This document shows positions 44,593 to 52,581 of a stretch of DNA of 64,000 nucleotides, one piece after another. The position numbers and the translations under genes are program-made. The first letter of the stretch is position 1. Each line of letters begins with the position of its first letter. The notes under the pieces are model-generated. The model searched no databases, was not told the origin of the DNA, and saw nothing but the letters and a program-made list of their open reading frames with translations. Origin of the DNA: CAKZQX01 sp034437035 (GTDB taxonomy: Bacteria; Chloroflexota; Chloroflexia; Chloroflexales; Chloroflexaceae); the NCBI GenBank assembly GCA_034437035.1, contig DAOTUI010000072.1, forward strand, positions 62,001 through 126,000. The letters run 5' to 3'.

Positions 44593-45519
44593 GTGCAGAT
44601 TGTCCACTCACTTGAATCGCGGCTCACCGACCGGCCGACGGTGCTGACAATCGGGAAGTTTGACGGCGTTCACTTGGGACATCAGCGCCTGGTGCGCACG
44701 GCTGTCACGCGCGCGCGGGAACTCGGTTGCCTCAGCGCAGTACTGACCTTTGAGCCGCATCCCGATGTCGTCATTCGCCCGGAGCGAGAGCTCTACCTGC
44801 TGACCAGCCTGGACGAGCGGAGCGAACTGCTGGGGCAACTCGGCCCTGATCTGCTGGTTGTGGCCCCTTTCTCTCACGAAACCATGAGCACACCCGCCGC
44901 TGAGTATATGCGCCGGATCTGCACGGCCCTGCCACTGCGCGAACTCTGGGTGGGGAGCGACTTTGCGCTGGGCCGGGGGCGCGAAGGCGATGTCCCGCGT
45001 CTGCGGGAGATCGGGCAGGATCTGGGCTACACTGTCGGCTCGGTCGATGCAGTCGAACTGGATGGCGCGCCGGTCAGTGCCTCGCGCGCGCGCCAGAGCC
45101 TCTACGCGGGCGATGTGCAGGGCGTGATTCCGCTGCTGGGGCGGCCCTTCTGGATTCGTGGCCCGGTGGAGGAGGGCGACCGGCGCGGGCAGACGATCGG
45201 CTACCCGACCGCCAATATCGCCGTTGCGCCGGTGCATGCCCTGCCCGCCGATGGCGTCTATGCCTGCCAGGTCTATCTTGATACGGAGCCGCTGCCCGCC
45301 GTGACCAATGTGGGGACGCGCCCGACCTTTGCGGGCACCCGCCGCACGGTGGAAGCGCATCTGCTGGACTGGCAGGGCAATCTCTATGGGCAGACGGTGC
45401 GGCTGGAGTTTCTGCATCACCTGCGTGGCGAGCAGAAGTTTAGCGGGATCGACGAACTGGTTGCGCAGATCGGGCGTGATGCGGCGCGCGCACGCGAGTT
45501 GCTCCGTGGAGGAGCATAA
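44593..45519 (+). CDS. ribF: Bifunctional riboflavin kinase/FMN adenylyltransferase
   Basis: 308 residues from GTG 44593; AGAGGA lies 9 nt upstream. The FAD-synthetase nucleotidyltransferase half has TIGKFDGVHLGHQ, LTFEPHPDVV and VGSDFALGRGREGDV. The riboflavin kinase half (from about 185) has GQTIGYPTANI (the PTAN motif) and FLHHLRGEQKFSGIDELVAQI. It converts riboflavin to FMN and FAD in the cytoplasm. The GNAT gene follows after 2 bp and is probably co-transcribed. Confidence 0.96.
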   Translation: MQIVHSLESRLTDRPTVLTIGKFDGVHLGHQRLVRTAVTRARELGCLSAVLTFEPHPDVVIRPERELYLLTSLDERSELLGQLGPDLLVVAPFSHETMSTPAAEYMRRICTALPLRELWVGSDFALGRGREGDVPRLREIGQDLGYTVGSVDAVELDGAPVSASRARQSLYAGDVQGVIPLLGRPFWIRGPVEEGDRRGQTIGYPTANIAVAPVHALPADGVYACQVYLDTEPLPAVTNVGTRPTFAGTRRTVEAHLLDWQGNLYGQTVRLEFLHHLRGEQKFSGIDELVAQIGRDAARARELLRGGA

Positions 45520-45521
45520 TC

Positions 45522-46055
45522 ATGGAGCCGGACTACGCTATCGTGCCGGCTCAACCGGAGCATCTGCCCTACCTGGATGCGATCGAACTGGCGGCAGTTC
45601 AGCAGTTTGCGCCCTGGGGTATCCCTGAGCATATTCTGAATACCACCATGGGTCTGGAGGATCTGCAGCATGCGCATGCTGCCGGACTGCTCTGGGTGGC
45701 ACTTTTACCCGGTGGTGAGCCGGTAGGCTTTGCCCTGGTGAAGCTGCTGACCACAGGGCCATATCTGGCGGAAGTCGATGTTCACCCGGCCCATGGCCGG
45801 CGCGGTCTGGGCCGTCGGTTGGTCACCACCGTCTGTGATTGGGCCGCAGCCGCCGGGCATTCCGCCGTGACGCTGATTACCTTCCGTGACATTCCCTGGA
45901 ATGCGCCCTTCTATGCCCGCCTGGGATTTCGCGCGCTGGACCCGGCGGAACTCGCGCCCGAACTGACCGAGCGGGTGCGCCGGGAGGCTGCCCACGGTCT
46001 TGACCCGGCACAGCGCGTGGTCATGCGCTACGACATCCATCCAGACGCGGTGTAG
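45522..46055 (+). CDS. GNAT-family N-acetyltransferase
   Basis: 177 residues; GGAGGAG precedes the ATG. The acetyl-CoA pyrophosphate loop is in VDVHPAHGRRGLGRRLVTTV (Q/RxxGxG/A form), followed by a GNAT C-terminal strand pattern in VTLITFRDIPWNAPFYARLGFRAL (quoted in part). The N-terminus YAIVPAQPEHLPYLDAIELAA fits a small-molecule or peptide acetyltransferase. The substrate is unknown. It is tightly coupled to ribF and lies 58 bp before the C45-type gene. Confidence 0.92.
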   Translation: MEPDYAIVPAQPEHLPYLDAIELAAVQQFAPWGIPEHILNTTMGLEDLQHAHAAGLLWVALLPGGEPVGFALVKLLTTGPYLAEVDVHPAHGRRGLGRRLVTTVCDWAAAAGHSAVTLITFRDIPWNAPFYARLGFRALDPAELAPELTERVRREAAHGLDPAQRVVMRYDIHPDAV

Positions 46056-46113
46056 CTCCGGCTTCCAGCCGGATAAGTCAATCTTTACCCGCCAGAACAC
46101 CAGGGGAGAGCAG

Positions 46114-47304
46114 ATGTTTCCCATTTTAAAGCTAACCGGCGACCCGCATGCGCGCGGCGTGCAGTATGGCTCGCAGGCTGCCGACCAGATCCGCCACAGC
46201 ATCGCCAGTTATGCGCGGCTGTTTGCCTATCGCCACGGGCGCGACTGGAATGCCGTGCAGACGGTGGCGCCGGACTATGTGCCACTGCTGGAAGCCCATA
46301 CCCCCGACCTGCTGACGGAGATCCGCGGCATCGCGGAGGGTTCCGGGCGTACGCTGTCCGAGATTGTGGCCCTCAATGCCCGCACCGAACTGCTGGCCGG
46401 TCCCCGCCGGGCGGGAGCGCATCCCGACTATCGCGGCGCTATGGCGCGCAACCAGGCCATCGGTGTGCCGCAGCATGCCGACACGCCGGATCTGACGGCT
46501 GACGATACGACCATCTTTGATATGCCGCCGCCCGATCAGGGCGAGTGTACGACGGTGGCGGCCCTGCCCGAGGCAACGGCGAACGGTACAACGCTGCCGG
46601 CCCAGACCTGGGACTGGACCGGCGATCAGCGGGCAGCCTGTGTGCTGCTGCACATCACCGCCCCCGACCATCCCACCATCCTGACGCTGACTGAGGCGGG
46701 GATCATCGCCAAGATCGGTCTGAACGATGCGGGCGTGGGTGTCTGCCTCAACATCCTTAGCTCAAATGCCGATGGCACCACCCCCGGCCTGCCGATTCAT
46801 GTGCTCTTGCGCTACCTGCTGCAACTGCCCGACAGCAACGCGGTGCGTGCCGCCGTTGCGCGGGTGCCGCTCGCGGCTTCCTCCTGCATTTCCGTGGCCG
46901 ACGCGGGCGGGCAGGCAGTCAGCCTGGAGGTAACACCGAACGGGGTGGGCGAACTGGAACCGCAGGATGGCTTGCTGGCACACACCAACCACTGCCTGGC
47001 CGAAGCAACCTGCGCCGGGGAGCGCGCGCTTGACCCGGCATCGAGCAGTGTGCCGCGCTTTGACCGCGCCAGCGAGCTACTGACCCGTCAGCGTGGCACG
47101 CTTGACCCGGCGGCGCTGATGGAACTGCTACGCGACCGGGAGGGTGCGCCCAACTGCATCTGCCGCCGCCCCGATATGCAACTGCACCCGAGCGAACGCC
47201 CCGAAAGCGTTGCCGGCGTTGTGCTGGACCTGCCGGGCCGGGTGATGCATGTGGCTCCAGGGGTGCCGTGTGATGTGGAGTTTGAAGCAATTAAAGTGTG
47301 CTAA
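46114..47304 (+). CDS. C45-type N-terminal-nucleophile hydrolase (acyl-CoA:6-APA acyltransferase-like)
   Basis: 396 residues from ATG 46114, which follows GGGGAGAG. The pattern GDPHARGVQYGSQAAD at the N-terminus and EIRGIAEGSGRTLSEIVALNAR belong to the family. The likely nucleophile is Cys145 in GECTTVAALPEATANG, followed by QTWDW and, later, GLNDAGVGVCLNIL. In fungal isopenicillin N acyltransferase the precursor is cleaved before this Cys; bacterial members are amidases or acyltransferases of unknown substrate. No beta-lactam pathway genes are present, so an antibiotic role should not be assumed. Confidence 0.88.
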   Translation: MFPILKLTGDPHARGVQYGSQAADQIRHSIASYARLFAYRHGRDWNAVQTVAPDYVPLLEAHTPDLLTEIRGIAEGSGRTLSEIVALNARTELLAGPRRAGAHPDYRGAMARNQAIGVPQHADTPDLTADDTTIFDMPPPDQGECTTVAALPEATANGTTLPAQTWDWTGDQRAACVLLHITAPDHPTILTLTEAGIIAKIGLNDAGVGVCLNILSSNADGTTPGLPIHVLLRYLLQLPDSNAVRAAVARVPLAASSCISVADAGGQAVSLEVTPNGVGELEPQDGLLAHTNHCLAEATCAGERALDPASSSVPRFDRASELLTRQRGTLDPAALMELLRDREGAPNCICRRPDMQLHPSERPESVAGVVLDLPGRVMHVAPGVPCDVEFEAIKVC

Positions 47305-47337
47305 ACGAAATGCAAGAATGAAACGTATAGCACGAGC

Positions 47338-47958
47338 ATGACTACCTACACCGAACAACAGGCGTGTACTCCAATCGCCCTGAATGTGAAGAACCTCAAC
47401 CAGAACGCGGTACTCCCCTATGGCATGCAAGTTGACCATGTCTTTTCGGCAATGACCGATTTCCTTGACTTCCTGGGATTTGTGAATAACCAGTTGCACA
47501 GCAAAGGGCTAACGCGCCTGGAGTCAATGCTCATGCCTGCAAATTTTAGCAGTATTGTCGGCGAGTTTATGACAGTGACAATTCCCAAACACTGCGCCAG
47601 TATTACGCGAAACAAATACCATAACGGCCATCCTGATCTGATACCGGCAGGAATGTTTCCCAACAACGAGGTACAACATTCGACTACTGGCATAGAGGTC
47701 AAAGCGTCGCGTTATTCACGCGGCTGGCAAGGACATAATCCGGAGGATATCTGGTTGATGGTCTTTGTGTTCGATAGTAACCGCGCCCGGGATACGCAAC
47801 CCAGACCATTCAAGTTTGTGAAGGTGGTAGGTGCGCAACTGGCAAAAAGCGACTGGCTTTTCTCAGGTAGGTCGGCACAGAGTCGCCGTACCATTACCGC
47901 CAGTGTTACCAATACCGGCTATCAAAAGATGATGGCGAACTGGCTCTACAAAGCCTGA
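47338..47958 (+). CDS. Putative type II restriction endonuclease (PD-(D/E)xK)
   Basis: 206 residues. A PD...ExK nuclease motif is visible: HPDLIP (Asp100) and GIEVKAS (Glu120, Lys122), 20 residues apart with a hydrophobic strand at the second site. QGHNPEDIWLMVFVFD follows, as in the core beta-sheet of several restriction enzymes. No other domain is seen. Its 3' end overlaps that of a DNA methyltransferase gene on the opposite strand by 13 bp, the context expected of a restriction-modification pair. Base composition is AT-richer than the flanking genes, suggesting acquisition. I cannot name a recognition site or known isoschizomer. Confidence 0.75.
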   Translation: MTTYTEQQACTPIALNVKNLNQNAVLPYGMQVDHVFSAMTDFLDFLGFVNNQLHSKGLTRLESMLMPANFSSIVGEFMTVTIPKHCASITRNKYHNGHPDLIPAGMFPNNEVQHSTTGIEVKASRYSRGWQGHNPEDIWLMVFVFDSNRARDTQPRPFKFVKVVGAQLAKSDWLFSGRSAQSRRTITASVTNTGYQKMMANWLYKA

Positions 47959-48911
47959 ACTTCTACCAGATCCAGCAGATTCAACTGCCCAACCTCCGCT
48001 TCCGGCCGTAGATCGGCCAGCCGTGGTATGGCCTGCTGACTCAATTCAAAATAATCCCGGAACCGCTCGATGCCGATGCAGGCCAGACCCTGCGCTTCGG
48101 CGGCAGCAACAGTTGAGCCGGAACCCATAAACGGATCGAGGATCAGCCCCGTCCCCAACGGCAGTGCGGCCCGAACAACCTGACGCAGGAAGGATTGTGG
48201 TTTCAAACTGGGATGATCAGCAATATCCCGCTCTCGCCGGGGCGTCCGCTCGCTAACAATAACATCGCTGAAGGGCTGCTCCGCACTGATCCGCCGCAGG
48301 CCACCCGTGCCATAGGTGCGCAGACAATCGCTGACCTTCATCCCCGGTGGTAGCGGCTTGCGGAAGATTCCCCAGGGCTCATAACAGCCGCGTGGCAACG
48401 AGCAGACCTCGGAGAATTCATCTTCGGCGTTTTTGGGCCGGTCGCCGCCCCGCAGTGTCCGCACCAGGCGGATCAACTCGCCCCGAAACTCTAACCCACC
48501 CTCAACCAGTGCTGCGAACAGCAGTTGCGACAGGAAGGCATTACTGGCAATACACACATGACCGCCGGGAAGCAGTGCCCGCACCGCTAACCTGCTCCAC
48601 TCATAAAAAAACCGCTGGAGCAGTGCCCGCTCTTTCAGTGTGAGTGCCGTAAAGCGTGGAAGCGGTGCCCGGTTGCTCCCATCAAAGGAAGGTGGAATGC
48701 GCCAGATGCCGCCCTGACCACTGGCCCGCTTCGCCATCTGCTCAAAGTCATACTCCTTCACGCCATAGGGCGGATCGGTGACAATGGCGTGAAGACTATC
48801 TCCCGGAATACGGCTCATCCACTCAAAACAGTCAGCATGTAGCACCAGCGAAGTACGGAACTGCACTGACTGATAATCCAGTGCCAAAGCAGCAGGTTCG
48901 GTAGCAGACAT
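47946..48911 (-). CDS. DNA methyltransferase (beta class, N6-adenine or N4-cytosine)
   Basis: 321 residues. Catalytic motif IV is TDPPYG (46-50) near the N-terminus, and the SAM-binding motif I is LDPFMGSGSTVAAA (258-271) near the C-terminus; this order defines the beta class of amino-methyltransferases. HPSLKPQSFLRQVVRAALP is motif X. The target-recognition part lies between (about 80-215). The start codon lies 2 bp after the stop of the Phd-type gene, and its ribosome-binding site (GAGGAA) lies within that gene. It would protect host DNA from the convergent putative endonuclease. Confidence 0.92.
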   Translation of the reverse strand: MSATEPAALALDYQSVQFRTSLVLHADCFEWMSRIPGDSLHAIVTDPPYGVKEYDFEQMAKRASGQGGIWRIPPSFDGSNRAPLPRFTALTLKERALLQRFFYEWSRLAVRALLPGGHVCIASNAFLSQLLFAALVEGGLEFRGELIRLVRTLRGGDRPKNAEDEFSEVCSLPRGCYEPWGIFRKPLPPGMKVSDCLRTYGTGGLRRISAEQPFSDVIVSERTPRRERDIADHPSLKPQSFLRQVVRAALPLGTGLILDPFMGSGSTVAAAEAQGLACIGIERFRDYFELSQQAIPRLADLRPEAEVGQLNLLDLVEVQAL

Positions 48912-48913
48912 GG

Positions 48914-49159
48914 CTAGATTTCCTCAATTGACTCACCCAGCGCATAGACCGGGCTTAACTCGCGCAAGATCTTTTCCAACTTCTGCCGATCAGCCGCATC
49001 ACCCGCCAGGATGTTCTCGAAGTCAGCCACGCTGAGGATTATAGCCTGAGGGGTATTCCGGCGGCGAACAATATAACGCGTGTTGTTCTGAACCACATCA
49101 TCAAGCACCCGCCCAAAGTTATTCTGGGCCTCGGTTGAAGCAATCAGTTTGGTTCCCAT
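48914..49159 (-). CDS. Phd/YefM-family antitoxin-like protein
   Basis: 81 residues. The N-terminus STEAQNNFGRVLDDVVQNNTRYIVRRR and AIILSVADFENIL match the Phd/YefM DNA-binding fold; the C-terminal tail (60-81) is acidic, as in toxin-binding tails. No toxin gene (Doc, YoeB or PIN) is adjacent: downstream is the DNA methyltransferase, 2 bp away. It may be an orphan antitoxin or serve as a repressor of the methyltransferase operon, which it would autoregulate as antitoxins do. Confidence 0.85.
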   Translation of the reverse strand: MGTKLIASTEAQNNFGRVLDDVVQNNTRYIVRRRNTPQAIILSVADFENILAGDAADRQKLEKILRELSPVYALGESIEEI

Positions 49160-49272
49160 AGTTACCCGAAATGACTATAGTAGCTAATTTGAATAAGTGG
49201 ATTGTATAGCTAATTTGTGTGACTGTCAAGCGAGAAAAAGTAGCCTGGGGCTAAGAGGGAATTACGCTTTAA

Positions 49273-49467
49273 CAGGACTTACGCAGTTCTCCATCTGGAG
49301 ATGTATTTCGCCTCCGGCAGGGCGGAACAGACCACCTTTTTCACAACATTTTTGCACAATGTGCAAAAATGTTGTGAAAAAAGATCAAAACGTACCACGC
49401 TGCCGCAGGCGAATCGGGCTTTCATCCGGTCAAACGTCCCGTTTGCATGTCAACTGCATAAGTCCTG
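49273..49467 (-). mobile_element. Palindromic MITE-like element, copy F, with 7-bp target duplication
   Basis: Terminal repeats CAGGACTTACGCAGT (49273-49287) and ACTGCATAAGTCCTG (49453-49467) are flanked by GCTTTAA at 49266-49272 and 49468-49474. The central hairpin has a 21-bp perfect stem with loop AAT (49337-49381). It lies upstream of the Phd-type gene. Confidence 0.9.
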
Positions 49468-49593
49468 GCTTTAAGGTGTGATCCGGATGGGGAGGGCAGT
49501 TCTCAAGCTGTACACCCCCAAATCTCGGTGCTCTCGGTGTTCTCGGTGGCGCAAAAGACCGCAGACGGCGGTGCTCTCCGTAACCCTCTGTCG

Positions 49594-50301
49594 CTAAACC
49601 GAACCAACTTTGCGCGCCCGCACAACGAGAAACCAGGGGTTGCGCATGACGCGCTCGTACAGGTCGGGCGCTACCCGCTGAAAATCGGCGGTAGGCTGCG
49701 GCTCCAGCAGGCGCTCGATCACAAAGCCGGCCGCAGCCGGCGCCTCACTGATAGCCGTTAACGGTCGCCGGTAGAACTGCACCGTTCCAATAGCCTCCCA
49801 GGTATCCTCCAGCAGGGTCAGGGCGAAGTAATCGCCGGTCTGAAACATCTGCCAGTCCATGCAGGGGTGATGGGTGGAGAAAACCAGCACGCCCTGGGGC
49901 CGCAGCACACGCGCGAACTCGCACAACGTCGGTTGCCAGTCTTGCAGGTAGTGCAGCACCAGGGAGCAGACAATCGTATCGAACGCGCCGGCGGCGGCAA
50001 AGTCCAGCGGGCGGGTCAGGTCGGCCTGCCGCACCGTCGCGCGCCCCCCCACATGCTGCCGGGTCAACGCCACAAATTCGGCGTTCAGATCGCAGGCCGT
50101 GACCGTCGCTCCCTGATCGAGCAGATACTCCGCATACCAACCGGACCCGCAACCGACATCCAGCACCCGGTTCTGCGCCAGGGAGGGGAGCAGCGACAGA
50201 ACGGCGGGCCGTTCATAAAAGGCATTCATCGGGTTGGTATCAACCTGTCGGGCATACTGCCCGGCGATCCCCTGGTAGCTTGCGCCGGTATGCTCAGGCA
50301 T
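49594..50301 (-). CDS. Class I SAM-dependent methyltransferase
   Basis: 235 residues from ATG 50301. Motif I is VLDVGCGSGWYAEYLL, the acidic residue after strand 2 is in VTACDLNAEF, and motif II/III regions are FDTIVCSLVLHYLQDW and FARVLRPQGVLVFSTHHP. It resembles the UbiE/Methyltransf_11 group acting on small molecules. Together with the upstream methyltransferase and the MarR gene it may form one transcript, although a fragment of the palindromic element (50319-50386) lies between the two methyltransferases. The substrate is unknown. Confidence 0.9.
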   Translation of the reverse strand: MPEHTGASYQGIAGQYARQVDTNPMNAFYERPAVLSLLPSLAQNRVLDVGCGSGWYAEYLLDQGATVTACDLNAEFVALTRQHVGGRATVRQADLTRPLDFAAAGAFDTIVCSLVLHYLQDWQPTLCEFARVLRPQGVLVFSTHHPCMDWQMFQTGDYFALTLLEDTWEAIGTVQFYRRPLTAISEAPAAAGFVIERLLEPQPTADFQRVAPDLYERVMRNPWFLVVRARKVGSV

Positions 50302-50318
50302 CAATGGGAGTTTCTGTG

Positions 50319-50386
50319 CTGTCGCAGGCGATTCTGCCGTTCACCGGGTAAAATGCCCGGTTTGATGAACGACCGCGTAAGTCGTG
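50319..50386 (-). repeat. Half-copy of the palindromic element
   Basis: The inner arm CTGTCGCAGGCG (50319-50330), a short hairpin CCGGGTAAAATGCCCGG (50344-50360), and the terminal repeat ACCGCGTAAGTCGTG (50372-50386) are present; the central hairpin and the other half are missing. Confidence 0.7.
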
Positions 50387-50394
50387 TCTTTGAG

Positions 50395-51144
50395 TCAATG
50401 ACTGTCTTCAGTATAGCATAATCGGTAGTCGTCTCGTTCTTGTTGTTTGTCCGCCGGGCCACCGTAGCTTTCTGGTTTGCGCCCCACATAGACCCGGCTC
50501 ATATACGCGGCCCGCAACGGTTGCGTCAGTGTGGACACAGCGACCGTCGGAATGCCGGCGTCATCGAGATAGTGCCGCATGGTTCGCTCAGGGAGGGCCG
50601 CAAAGTTCCAGCGCAAACTGAGCAGGCGCGTCATCGGGCAGGGCCAGGTAACCAGCAGCAGGAAGGGCCGTCCGGGCTTCAGGACACGGAGCAGTTCGGC
50701 AATACCCTCCAGCGCATCCGGCAGATGTTCCAGCACATGCGCCGTCATCACAAAGTCGAAATGCGCATCGGGAAAGGGTAAGCGGGTAATGCCGACCTGG
50801 TGCAGGTCAACCAGCGCGGCAACCCGCTGGTGTGCCAGTGCCAGCATCTCCGTAGAAAGATCAACGCCCACAATGCGCATCGTGGGTGCATGTGCGGCGA
50901 GAGCGGCACTCAGCGCCCCCGTCCCAATACCGGCATCCAGCACCAGTCCGTCATGCGGCAGCGTTGTCAGTATCCCGCTTGCAGTCAGGCGGGCAAACAG
51001 GCGTTCATAGGCAGCCGGGTAGCCCATCCGGGTAATGGCGGCATCCCAGCGAGCGGCGGCCCGGTTATACATCCCGGACAGCGTATGCTCGGCGTAAAAG
51101 ACCCGTTCAACCGAAAGCTGCCAGTTCAAAACGCGCAGTCGCAT
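50395..51144 (-). CDS. Class I SAM-dependent methyltransferase
   Basis: 249 residues from ATG 51144, with AAGGAG 6 nt before it. Motif I is LVLDAGIGTGALSAALAAH, followed by IVGVDLSTEM, FDFVMTAHVLEHLPDA and LRVLKPGRPFLLLVTWP. It belongs to the Methyltransf_11/25-like group; N-terminal residues GMYNRAAARWDAAITRMGYPAAYERLFARL (quoted in part) are typical of lipid or small-molecule methylases. A 23-bp dyad fitting a MarR operator (51167-51189) lies 23 bp upstream of the start, which makes regulation by the adjacent MarR protein likely. Confidence 0.9.
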   Translation of the reverse strand: MRLRVLNWQLSVERVFYAEHTLSGMYNRAAARWDAAITRMGYPAAYERLFARLTASGILTTLPHDGLVLDAGIGTGALSAALAAHAPTMRIVGVDLSTEMLALAHQRVAALVDLHQVGITRLPFPDAHFDFVMTAHVLEHLPDALEGIAELLRVLKPGRPFLLLVTWPCPMTRLLSLRWNFAALPERTMRHYLDDAGIPTVAVSTLTQPLRAAYMSRVYVGRKPESYGGPADKQQERDDYRLCYTEDSH

Positions 51145-51166
51145 CACACGCTCCTTCCGTCTGCTT

Positions 51167-51200
51167 ATAGTTGTCCGAGCAACAATTATGTAGGCAAGTA
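51167..51200 (-). promoter_or_regulatory. Candidate MarR operator before the methyltransferase gene
   Basis: ATAGTTGT-7 nt-ACAATTAT-type dyad at 51167-51189 (ATA-TTGT...ACAA-TAT symmetry), plus the half-site AGGCAAGTA at 51192-51200 shared with the inverted repeat in front of the MarR gene. Confidence 0.55.
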
Positions 51201-51213
51201 ATGGACAAAAAAA

Positions 51214-51672
51214 TTAATCTGCCAGCAGATTGCGCTCAATCGTGTGCAGTAGCGTTACCAGAGTCTCCAACTCGGTGGCCGAGAGTCCCCGAAAGATCCG
51301 CTTGCGTTCAGCCACCACCTGCGGCAGCAAGCTCTCCATCAACTGTCGGCCCGCTGTGGTCAGGGAGACCAGACTGCGCCGCCGGTCGTCCGGGTCGGGT
51401 GTGCGTTCTACCAGGGCACGCTGTTCCAACGCGTCCACCAGCCGGGTGATATTCGGATGGTCCTGTAGATCGCGGTCGGCCAGGTCACTCTGGGCCTGCC
51501 CCGGGCGCTCATAGAGCCGAAACAGCAAAAACCACTGCTCCGGGCTGATCGGCGCGCCCACCCGCTGAAAGAACTTCGCCAGATGAAAGCGCAAGAGTCG
51601 GCTGTTCCGCTGGATAACATAGGCGACAGCGGTATCCAGACTGCTGGTGTCGTTGATATAATCAGTGCCCAT
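51214..51672 (-). CDS. MarR-family transcriptional regulator
   Basis: 152 residues from ATG 51672; the longer frame to 51750 has no homology-like content and would run through the operator. The winged helix-turn-helix covers about 35-110: SPEQWFLLFRLYERPGQAQSDLADRDLQDHPNITRLVDALEQRALVER (quoted in parts) with the wing DPDDRRRSLVSLT. A perfect 10-bp inverted repeat lies at 51676-51710 directly before the start, consistent with autorepression. The effector is unknown; two methyltransferase genes follow on the same strand. Confidence 0.9.
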   Translation of the reverse strand: MGTDYINDTSSLDTAVAYVIQRNSRLLRFHLAKFFQRVGAPISPEQWFLLFRLYERPGQAQSDLADRDLQDHPNITRLVDALEQRALVERTPDPDDRRRSLVSLTTAGRQLMESLLPQVVAERKRIFRGLSATELETLVTLLHTIERNLLAD

Positions 51673-51675
51673 AAA

Positions 51676-51710
51676 ATACTTGCCTGAGCAAACATTACTA
51701 AGGCAAGTAT
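51676..51710 (-). promoter_or_regulatory. Inverted-repeat operator before the MarR gene
   Basis: ATACTTGCCT (51676-51685) and AGGCAAGTAT (51701-51710) are perfect inverted repeats with a 15-nt centre, located 3 bp upstream of the MarR start codon on the coding strand. The half-site AGGCAAGTA recurs before the methyltransferase gene (51192). Confidence 0.6.
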
Positions 51711-51815
51711 AGCGGGTGAGACTTCGGTTGTCAAGTGTTCTGCGTGTCATTCAGCTCAACTCTAGAACATGTTCATCCTCATACTTTTCGATCAACACGC
51801 TGATAACTTCAATCA

Positions 51816-52011
51816 CAGGAGTTACGCGGTCACGAACCCAAAAGGACATTTCGCCTCCGGCAGGGCGGAAGAAACCACTCTTTTTCACAAGATTTTTGCA
51901 CTTAGTGCAAAAATCTTGTGAAAAAGAAGGAAAAGTACCACGCTGCCGCAGGCGAAATCCGCCGTTATCGGGAACAAAGGACCCGTTTGAACGCGCACTG
52001 CGTAAGTCCTG
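51816..52011 (-). mobile_element. Palindromic MITE-like element, copy H, with 7-bp target duplication
   Basis: Terminal repeats CAGGAGTTACGCGGT (51816-51830) and ACTGCGTAAGTCCTG (51997-52011) are flanked by TCAATCA at 51809-51815 and 52012-52018. The central hairpin is a perfect 23-bp stem with loop TTA (51879-51927). Confidence 0.9.
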
Positions 52012-52029
52012 TCAATCAGTGATGCCAAC

Positions 52030-52440
52030 GGGTGGGTGAAGATGAAACCCACCCAGATCAATCAGGGTGTCAAGCATGGCAACCAGATTGGTTGTACTCA
52101 TACTCAGTATGGGGAACAAACAGGAGCGGCGCAAGGGTCGGTCATACCTGTGCAACGGTTTCCATTTCGCTGCTCGTCATTGCGTTATTCTTTCCGTTTT
52201 TCAGGATCAAAAAGGTATATCATCGAGTTTGTCGTTCGCTGATAAATCTGCGCGTTTTAACTCTACCGGGATTGCTATAGTATAGCCGGTTTTCAGTTTC
52301 GCAAAGAGGAGAATGGTTCGGCTATGGAGTGCAGGAGCATAGCTCCCGGCAACTGCTTACCGCGAACATCTTAGACGGCAGCATGGCTGCCGCACGCCAA
52401 AATGAGCCGCGTTGGACAAACGTTAGAATGGCCCGGCGGT
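52030..52440. other. Region between element H and the helicase leader
   Basis: About 400 bp without a credible gene. A small hairpin (GGGTGGGT 52030-52037 with ACCCACCC 52047-52054) is present, and an AT-rich GCTATAGTATAG stretch near 52273 could be a promoter -10 region. Short open frames are not supported by ribosome-binding sites. Confidence 0.4.
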
Positions 52441-52451
52441 GGCTCCGACTG

Positions 52452-52481
52452 CCGACACGCCTGCCGGATCTGTGCTATACT
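52452..52481 (+). promoter_or_regulatory. Probable promoter of the DEAD-box helicase
   Basis: CCGACA (52452-52457) and an extended -10, TGC-TATACT (52473-52481), are 18 nt apart. The transcript would begin near 52488, giving a leader of about 95 nt. Confidence 0.5.
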
Positions 52482-52525
52482 TACACTTGTACCGCATTAC
52501 AGACGTATCCGAGTGAGAGCAACTG

Positions 52526-52550
52526 CCCTGCCGGGTGTGGCAGGGTTTTT
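52526..52550 (+). terminator. Intrinsic terminator in the helicase leader (possible attenuator)
   Basis: CCCTGCC (52526-52532) pairs with GGCAGGG (52539-52545) around GGGTGT and is followed by five T residues (52546-52550). It stands 32 bp before the helicase start and downstream of its likely promoter, so it would end most leader transcripts unless overcome. Confidence 0.65.
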
Positions 52551-52581
52551 AGCTGTTATAGAGTGGAGTATCGCTATTTCC

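Noticed and set aside
48914..49159. Complete toxin-antitoxin pair
   Set aside because: No toxin-like gene lies next to the Phd-type gene on either side.
52402..52581. Upstream extension of the helicase protein to 52402
   Set aside because: The extension would be translated through the leader terminator and its sequence is not helicase-like; ATG 52582 starts the Q-motif region.
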